The translations under genes and the position numbers were made by a program. Below are positions 58,689-64,000 of a stretch of 64,000 bases of DNA, one piece after another; position 1 is the stretch's first letter, and each line of letters opens with the position of its first letter. The notes below the pieces were generated by a model. The model did not search any database, was not told the DNA's origin, and saw only the letters and a list, made by a program, of their open reading frames with translations. The stretch comes from Mesorhizobium sp. AR02. Its GTDB lineage: Bacteria > Pseudomonadota > Alphaproteobacteria > Rhizobiales > Rhizobiaceae. Location of the stretch: NCBI RefSeq assembly GCF_024746835.1, contig NZ_CP080531.1, positions 2,108,001 through 2,172,000 of the forward strand, read 5' to 3'.

Positions 58689-59906
58689 CTATTTCCCTGC
58701 GCCTTCGAACCAGGCCACCAGCAGCGCTCGCTCCTTGTCGGTAATTTGGCTGACATTGGCGGGCGGCATGGCGTGGCTGCGGCCGGCCTGCAGATAGATT
58801 TCGCGGGCGTGGTTGGCGATTGCCGCGTCGCTGTCCAACATCACCCCCTTCGGTGCGTGGTAGATGCCCTCATAGACTGGTTCCTGGGCGTGGCACATGG
58901 AGCAGCGGCCGAGCACGGTGTCGCGCACGGCCGGGAAATGGGCCGAGGCGATATAGATGTCCGCCGAGGCGGACGCCTTCGGCTCATCGGTCAGCACCTT
59001 CGGCACGGTCGACAGCCAGATAATGATGATGAACAGGACAAGGGCGCCCAGCCAGGTCCAGTGCGGGTTGCCCTTGCGCGCATGGACGCTGTTGAAATAG
59101 TGCCGGATCAGCACGCCGATGATGAACACCAGCGAGGCGATGACCCAGTTGAACTGCGTGCCGAACGCCAAGGGATAGTGGTTCGACAGCATCAGGAACA
59201 GCACCGGCAGCGTCAAATAATTGTTGTGAAGCGAGCGCTGCTTGGCGATCTTGCCGTATTTCGGGTCGGGCTTGCGGCCGGCGATGAGATCGGCAACGAC
59301 GATCTTCTGGTTGGGGATGATGACCATGAAGACATTGGCCGACATGATCGTGGCGGTGATCGCACCCAGATGCAGGAAGGCGGCGCGGCCGGTGAACAGA
59401 TGGGTCAGCCCCCAGGCGATGAACACCAGCACGCCATAGAGCACCAGCATCAGGCCTGTGTCGCTTTTGCCAAGCGGCGAGCGGCAGAGCAGATCGTAGA
59501 CCACCCAGCCGACACCAATCGTCGCCATCGACAAAAGGATGCCGACCGGCACCGACATCGGCAACACGTTGGGATCGATCAGGAACAGGTCGGCCCCGGC
59601 ATAGTAGACGACGCACAGCATGGCGAAGCCGGACAGCCAGGTGGCGTAGGACTCCCATTTGAACCAGGTCAGGTGCTCGGGCATCTCGGCCGGCGCCACC
59701 AGATATTTCTGGATGTGGTAGAAGCCGCCGCCATGCACCTGCCATTCCTCGCCGAAGGCGCCAACCGGCATGCCGGGACGCTGGCGCAGGCCGAGATCGA
59801 GCGCGACGAAATAGAAGGACGAGCCGATCCAGGCGATGCCGGTGATGACATGCAGCCAGCGCACGGCAAAACTCAGCCAGTCCCAGAAAATCGCGAAATC
59901 CATCAT
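58689..59906 (-). CDS. puuD: Membrane-bound urate hydroxylase with C-terminal cytochrome c domain
   Basis: A 405-residue urate oxidase of the membrane type. About eight helices are followed by a periplasmic cytochrome c domain with CSMCH and a downstream Met (SHAMPPANVSQIT), which passes electrons to the respiratory chain. Typical segments are FAVRWLHVITGIAWIGSSFYFVALD and GSTQFNW-like AFGTQFNWVIASL. It converts urate to 5-hydroxyisourate. The ATG at 59906 follows GGGAC; an in-frame start at 59948 is not conserved. It is the first gene of the operon and divergent from a LysR gene. Confidence 0.95.
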   Translation of the reverse strand: MMDFAIFWDWLSFAVRWLHVITGIAWIGSSFYFVALDLGLRQRPGMPVGAFGEEWQVHGGGFYHIQKYLVAPAEMPEHLTWFKWESYATWLSGFAMLCVVYYAGADLFLIDPNVLPMSVPVGILLSMATIGVGWVVYDLLCRSPLGKSDTGLMLVLYGVLVFIAWGLTHLFTGRAAFLHLGAITATIMSANVFMVIIPNQKIVVADLIAGRKPDPKYGKIAKQRSLHNNYLTLPVLFLMLSNHYPLAFGTQFNWVIASLVFIIGVLIRHYFNSVHARKGNPHWTWLGALVLFIIIIWLSTVPKVLTDEPKASASADIYIASAHFPAVRDTVLGRCSMCHAQEPVYEGIYHAPKGVMLDSDAAIANHAREIYLQAGRSHAMPPANVSQITDKERALLVAWFEGAGK

Positions 59907-60068
59907 TGAAGTCGTCCCTGCCGATTGGCTGACTTTACGGTGTCGCACGCAAACGGAAAGAGGCGAGGTGTACGATGACTTTCAAAAAAAAATGGAAAAT
60001 ACTAGGGTGGTCCCACGCAGCAGGATGGGAGCCGCCCGAAGGCGGCCTCAGGAAAGCCACGGAACCGC

Positions 60069-60989
60069 ATGGCCTATCTCGACAACATCGCCGTCTTCGT
60101 TCGTGTCGTCGAACTCGGCAATCTGTCGGCGGCAGGACGCGACATGCGCATTTCGCCGGCGGTCGCCTCAAACCGAATCAAGGAGTTGGAGAAGCATCTG
60201 GGCGTCAGGCTGTTCAACCGCACGACCAGACAGTTGATGCCGACAGAACATGGCACGGTCTTTTACTCCGGCGCCAAGCAAGTGCTGGAAGCGATCACAG
60301 AAGCGGAAGCGGCCGTCTCGGCGCTTTCCGGCCAGCCGCGCGGAACCATTCGTGTGACCGCGCCTCTGGGACTCGGGCGCCGGCTGGTGGCCTCGGGCAT
60401 TCCCGACTTCCACGACAAATACCCCGATATTGAGGTGCGGCTCAGGCTCTCGGATCACAATGTCGACATCATGAAGGAAGGCATCGACGTCGCCTTCCGG
60501 CTCGGCATCATCGAGGATTCCAGTCTCAGGATGCGCGGCATCATGGAATGCGAGCGCGTGCTAGTGGCGGCGCCGAAATATCTGGAGGCGCGCGGCGAAC
60601 CTATGGAACCGCAGGAACTGATCGGCAAGAAGCACGACTGCCTGATGCTGCGCTATTCCGGCGCGCGCGAATATGTCTGGACGCTGCAAACGCCCACCGG
60701 CCCGCAGAAGTTCGAGGTGCATGGGCCCTATGACACCGACGATGGCGACGTGCTGACCGGCTGGGCGCTGTCCGGACGCGGCATCATCAACAAGCCGCGG
60801 TTCGAGGTCGAACCGTTCATCCGCGACCAACGGCTGAAAGTCATCCTGAGCAGCACGCCACCGACGCCGGTGCAGTTCGCCGCCGTCTATCCACACAAGA
60901 AGCTGCAGGACCCCAAGGTGCGGCTGCTGCTCGACTTCATGGCCGAGCGCTGCCAGCGGCTGATCAAGGATCTTTTGGCCGGCAAGTGA
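60069..60989 (+). CDS. LysR family transcriptional regulator
   Basis: A 306-residue LysR-type regulator. The N-terminal helix-turn-helix is FVRVVELGNLSAAGRDMRISPAVASNRIKELEKHLGVRLFNRTTR; the rest is the ligand-binding fold with GTIRVTAPLGLGRRLVASGIPDFHDKYPDIEVRL. It is divergent from the purine-catabolic operon, its likely target, with 162 bases between the starts. A GCCGCC-CGAA-GGCGGC hairpin lies at 60031-60046 in the leader, just before the ATG. Confidence 0.93.
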   Translation: MAYLDNIAVFVRVVELGNLSAAGRDMRISPAVASNRIKELEKHLGVRLFNRTTRQLMPTEHGTVFYSGAKQVLEAITEAEAAVSALSGQPRGTIRVTAPLGLGRRLVASGIPDFHDKYPDIEVRLRLSDHNVDIMKEGIDVAFRLGIIEDSSLRMRGIMECERVLVAAPKYLEARGEPMEPQELIGKKHDCLMLRYSGAREYVWTLQTPTGPQKFEVHGPYDTDDGDVLTGWALSGRGIINKPRFEVEPFIRDQRLKVILSSTPPTPVQFAAVYPHKKLQDPKVRLLLDFMAERCQRLIKDLLAGK

Positions 60990-61083
60990 GGGGTTGGCTG
61001 ACAATCAGGCTGGCCGGCAAGTGAGGGCTCGCTGGTCCATTCAACGGGCTTGCCTTGCGCGGCAGCGAACTTAGGTTGGTGCC

Positions 61084-62049
61084 ATGCATCTAGCCATTTC
61101 GCTCAACATCGCTGCCGCCAAAGGACAGGCAGTCCTGGACTTCGGCCAGGTCAGCAGCTTCGTGCGCAAGGCGGAAGCGGCGGGCGTGGACATGGTCATC
61201 ATTTCCGACTCCGCCGATAAGCCATCGAGCAGCCCGTTTGAAGCGACAACGCTGCTGGCGGCGCTGGCGACCGTCACCGACAGGATTGGGCTCGTGGCCA
61301 GCGCCTCGACGCTCGCGCATCAGCCCTACAATCTGGCACGCCGTTTTGCTTCGCTCGATATTATCAGCCACGGCCGCATCGGCTGGAACGCGACGATGAG
61401 GCAGAACCCGCGCGAAGCGGCGAATTTCAGCCGGCCCGAAGGCTTCTCGGAGGACGACTTTCGCCGCCGCGCCAAGGAGTTCATCAACATCGTGCGAGGA
61501 TTGTGGGTCGGCTGGGAGCACGACGCGCTGCTGTTCGACAAGGCAGCGGGCCACTTCCACGATCCGGACAAGATGCACCCGCTGAACCACATCGGCGAAT
61601 TCTTCTCGGTGCGCGGGCCGCTCAATGTCGCGCGCTCGCCGCAAGACAGGCCGGTGCTAATCATGCCCGGCCCGGCGGAGGCTGATATCGATCTCGCAAG
61701 CGGCGCCGCTGACGTTGTCCTTGTCGAGGGACAGCCGTCTGAGGTCTTGAAAGTTGCCGTTGGCAACCTAAAGCGTCGAGCCGCCGCTATAGGCCGCAAA
61801 CCGGAGACGGTGAAGGTACTGGCAACGATAGGCCTGACATCCGAACCGGGCATCGACAGCCTCCAAGCCTTGTTGGAATCGAGTGGCTGTGACGGCTTCA
61901 ATTTTGTTTTGCCAGCTGATGTCCCGGGGCTTCAGAGTTTTACCGACCGCGTTTTGCCGGAGCTCCGGCGCCATGGCATCGCCGGCCAGGGTCAGCAAGG
62001 CGCAACGCTGCGCGCACATCTTGGGCTTGGCACGGGAGGCGTAAAATGA
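61084..62049 (+). CDS. LLM class flavin-dependent monooxygenase, short form
   Basis: A 321-residue flavin monooxygenase of the bacterial luciferase-like NtaA/SnaA/DszA group. It shows FVRKAEAAGVDMVIISDSAD, DRIGLVASASTLAHQPYNLARRFASLD, GRIGWNATMRQNPREAANF and RSPQDRPVLIMPG. It is over 90 residues shorter than the next gene's product, lacking the region near residues 255-340 of that protein. It overlaps the next gene by four bases, so the two are co-translated and may form a heteromer. The substrate is unknown. Confidence 0.88.
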   Translation: MHLAISLNIAAAKGQAVLDFGQVSSFVRKAEAAGVDMVIISDSADKPSSSPFEATTLLAALATVTDRIGLVASASTLAHQPYNLARRFASLDIISHGRIGWNATMRQNPREAANFSRPEGFSEDDFRRRAKEFINIVRGLWVGWEHDALLFDKAAGHFHDPDKMHPLNHIGEFFSVRGPLNVARSPQDRPVLIMPGPAEADIDLASGAADVVLVEGQPSEVLKVAVGNLKRRAAAIGRKPETVKVLATIGLTSEPGIDSLQALLESSGCDGFNFVLPADVPGLQSFTDRVLPELRRHGIAGQGQQGATLRAHLGLGTGGVK

Positions 62050-63296
62050 GCGCGCGCCAGATGAAGTTCGGCGCCTTCCTGTGGGCGACGGGTCACCACA
62101 TCGCCGCCTGGCGCCATCCCAAGGCGCATGTGACCGCCGGCATCGACATCGACCATTACATCCAGCTGGCGCGCACGGCGGAAGCGGCCAAGTTCGACAT
62201 GATCTTCTGCGAGGACGCCGCCGGTCTGCGCGAGGCCAATGTCGGCATCGCCAGTCAGACGTCGCGTTCGATCGGCTTCGAGCCGATCAGCCTGCTTTCT
62301 GCGTTAGCTGCGCAGACCAGCCGCATCGGTCTCGTCTCCACGGCCTCGACGAGCTACAACGAGCCCTATGGCCTGGCGCGAACCTTCCTGTCACTCGACC
62401 ATCTGAGCGGCGGCCGGGCCGGCTGGAACCTGGTGACATCGGCCAGTCCGATCGAAGCCGCCAATTTCGGCGCGACGGGCCTCAAGCCCCACGCCGACCG
62501 CTACGAGCGAGCGCGCGAATTCGCCGAGGTGGTCACCGGCCTTTGGCACGGCAAGGCTTCCGGTCACGACGGCCAGAGCTTTTCGGTGCGTGACCCGCTC
62601 GACCTGCCGCGGTCGCCGCAAGGTGCGCCTGTCATGGTCCAGGCCGGTGCCTCGGATGTCGGCCGCGACCTTGCCGCCCGCACCGCCGACGTGGTCTTCA
62701 CGGCGGCGCAAACCTTCGAGGAAGCGAAGGCCTTCTACGACGATCTCAAGGGGCGCATGGCCGCCTATGGACGCGAACCCGACGACATCAAGATCATGCC
62801 CGGCGTCTCACCCGTGGTGGCGGAAACCGAGGCCGAAGCCCGGGAGAAGCATGAGGAGTTGCAGGCGCTGATCCCCGACGATGTCGGCGTAGCGCTGCTC
62901 TCCAGCTATCTCAGCATCTCCGATCTGTGGCGATATCCGATCGATGGGCCGCTGCCCGAACTGCCGGAGAGCGAAGGGATGAAAAGCCGGCAGGCGCTGG
63001 TCGTCGAGCAATCGCGCCGCGACGGCCTTTCCATTCGCCAGCTTGCCCGCCATTTCGCCGGGGCGCGCGGCCATTGGCGCATCGTCGGGACGGCGGCGCA
63101 GGTCGCCGACGAGTTGCAGGCGCGGTTCGAAGGGGGTGCTGCCGACGGCTTCAATGTCATGCCGTCCTATTTCCCCGGCGAACTCGATGCCTTTGCGACG
63201 CTGGTCGTGCCGGAACTGCAGCGGCGCGGCCTGTTCCGCAGGGATTATGAAGGCTGCACGCTGCGCGACCATCTGGGCCTGAGACAGCCGGCCTGA
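62046..63296 (+). CDS. LLM class flavin-dependent monooxygenase (NtaA/SnaA/DszA type)
   Basis: A 416-residue reduced-flavin-dependent monooxygenase. It has FGAFLWATGHHIAAWRHP, RIGLVSTASTSYNEPYGLARTF, GRAGWNLVTSASPIEAANFG, the RSPQGAPVMVQAGASDVGRDLAARTADVVFTAA motif and GTAAQVADELQARFEGGAADGF. Members oxidise nitrilotriacetate, sulfur compounds or antibiotics, using FMNH2 from a separate reductase. It is co-translated with the short paralogue upstream; no reductase lies next to them. Confidence 0.92.
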   Translation: MSARQMKFGAFLWATGHHIAAWRHPKAHVTAGIDIDHYIQLARTAEAAKFDMIFCEDAAGLREANVGIASQTSRSIGFEPISLLSALAAQTSRIGLVSTASTSYNEPYGLARTFLSLDHLSGGRAGWNLVTSASPIEAANFGATGLKPHADRYERAREFAEVVTGLWHGKASGHDGQSFSVRDPLDLPRSPQGAPVMVQAGASDVGRDLAARTADVVFTAAQTFEEAKAFYDDLKGRMAAYGREPDDIKIMPGVSPVVAETEAEAREKHEELQALIPDDVGVALLSSYLSISDLWRYPIDGPLPELPESEGMKSRQALVVEQSRRDGLSIRQLARHFAGARGHWRIVGTAAQVADELQARFEGGAADGFNVMPSYFPGELDAFATLVVPELQRRGLFRRDYEGCTLRDHLGLRQPA

Positions 63297-63322
63297 GGTC
63301 GGCAGCTTCTATGCTTCGTCCA

Positions 63323-64000
63323 TCATTCGGGCTGTGCCTGAGACCCTGATGAGCTGCCTATCTCGGGCGCAATATCGGCGTGCAGGCGCGAACGCATGCC
63401 CATGTCCTCGCCTTGCACGACATCGATCGCGCCGCCATGCGGCCAGCCAATGTCCCGCAAATAGCCGGCAAAGGCAGCCGTCGAAGCTCCCGTCGCCGGA
63501 TCCTCGTAGACGCCGCCTGAAGCAAAGGGGTTACGCGTGTGGAAAAGCCGCGGCGTTTCGGCATAGGCCAGCAGGATCGTCACCAGCCCATCGCGACGCA
63601 TCAGGGCTTGCCCGGCTTTCAGCTCGTAGCGCATGGCGGCCAGTGCCTCGCGCGACTTCAGAGCGAGCACGAGGTGGTCGGCGCCGCCATGGATCAGCGC
63701 CGCCGGAATGGCCGGATCGAGATCGCTTGGCGAATAGCCGAACAATGCCAGCGCCTCGGCGATCAGTTCCGGCGGCGCCGGCTTGCTGCGTGTCGGCGGC
63801 GACTGCAAGGCGGCGGCGATGGTGGCGTGACCGCAGAAGGGAACCTCGGTTTCCGGGGAGAAATAGCGCACTCGCCAGTTGTCCCCATCCGGCGCGGCAA
63901 AGGCGGTTTCCGAGAACCCGACCTCCGCCGCCAGACGCTGCATCTCGACCGCATCGGGCAAGATATCGCCGATCAACACCCCGGCAGGATTGCCACCGGT
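63323..64000 (-). CDS. PhzF family isomerase-like protein, N-terminus cut by the window edge; possible internal deletion
   Basis: A PhzF/diaminopimelate-epimerase-like protein; 225 residues are visible and the start lies beyond the right edge, since the frame continues upstream with TGGNPAGVLIGD. It has SETAFAAPDGDNWRVRYFSPETEVPFCGHATIAAA, where the Glu and the GHAT motif are typical, and PFASGGVYEDPATGASTAAFAGYL. Between GHATIAAA and LQSPPTRSKPAPPELIAEAL about 50 residues usual for the family seem missing, leaving an in-frame join. It may be a shortened or non-functional copy. Confidence 0.8.
   Translation of the reverse strand, partial: TGGNPAGVLIGDILPDAVEMQRLAAEVGFSETAFAAPDGDNWRVRYFSPETEVPFCGHATIAAALQSPPTRSKPAPPELIAEALALFGYSPSDLDPAIPAALIHGGADHLVLALKSREALAAMRYELKAGQALMRRDGLVTILLAYAETPRLFHTRNPFASGGVYEDPATGASTAAFAGYLRDIGWPHGGAIDVVQGEDMGMRSRLHADIAPEIGSSSGSQAQPE

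Overview
The window reads as a chromosomal stretch of an alphaproteobacterium of the order Hyphomicrobiales, most likely Mesorhizobium or a close relative. This rests on high GC, on transhydrogenase split into three genes, on an aa3 oxidase subunit IV gene, on CTTGAC-N17-CTATAT-like promoters, on a GAAC-N7-GAAC LexA box, on two palindromic RIME-like intergenic elements, and on many TRAP, ABC and purine-catabolism genes. No rRNA, tRNA, CRISPR array, prophage or insertion sequence was recognised.

Layout. 1-3800: the start of an amidinotransferase-like gene, divergent from a complete polar amino acid ABC transporter. 3.9-9 kb: an Ldh2-type dehydrogenase, DoxX, an NDUFA9-like reductase, a cytochrome P450 and an FMN reductase. 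9-14.5 kb: a tandem duplication of secreted caspase-like/TPR proteins, followed by gyrB. 17-24 kb: two small or membrane proteins, the pntB/pntAB/pntAA transhydrogenase with oxidase subunit IV, an alpha/beta hydrolase, a DUF3096 peptide and a FeeM-like N-acyl amino acid synthase. 24-31.6 kb: a membrane GGDEF-EAL protein, fused indolepyruvate ferredoxin oxidoreductase, a lipoprotein and a CGNR regulator, divergent from a lone LivH-like permease. 32.8-37.7 kb: a TRAP transporter with a zinc alcohol dehydrogenase. 37.9-45.7 kb: a glutamine-amidotransferase-like hydrolase, an Inh-like inhibitor, EamA/LacI/hydroxyacid dehydrogenase, a Bcr/CflA-like efflux pump behind a candidate leader-peptide attenuator, DUF2000, AraC and MarR. 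46-49.6 kb: a CobW GTPase, a TacAT-type toxin-antitoxin pair and a WD40 protein. 49.7-55.3 kb: a class III aminotransferase/glutamine-synthetase-like pair, then a radical SAM/UdgX DNA-repair pair with an SOS box. 55.5-61 kb: a purine-catabolic operon (urate hydroxylase, guanine deaminase, UPF0303, glycerate kinase) with a divergent LysR gene. 61-64 kb: two flavin monooxygenases and a partial PhzF-like gene.

The most interesting signals are: (1) a short leader ORF, nested hairpins and a strong terminator behind a good promoter, upstream of an MFS efflux gene; (2) an alphaproteobacterial LexA box directly at the start of a radical-SAM/UdgX operon; (3) a perfect 33-bp palindrome controlling a TacAT module that sits between a CobW GTPase and a WD40 gene; (4) the caspase-like duplication, with near-identical protease halves and divergent repeat halves; (5) two genes whose only plausible full-length start is CTG. 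All functions are inferred from sequence motifs read by eye; no database search was run.
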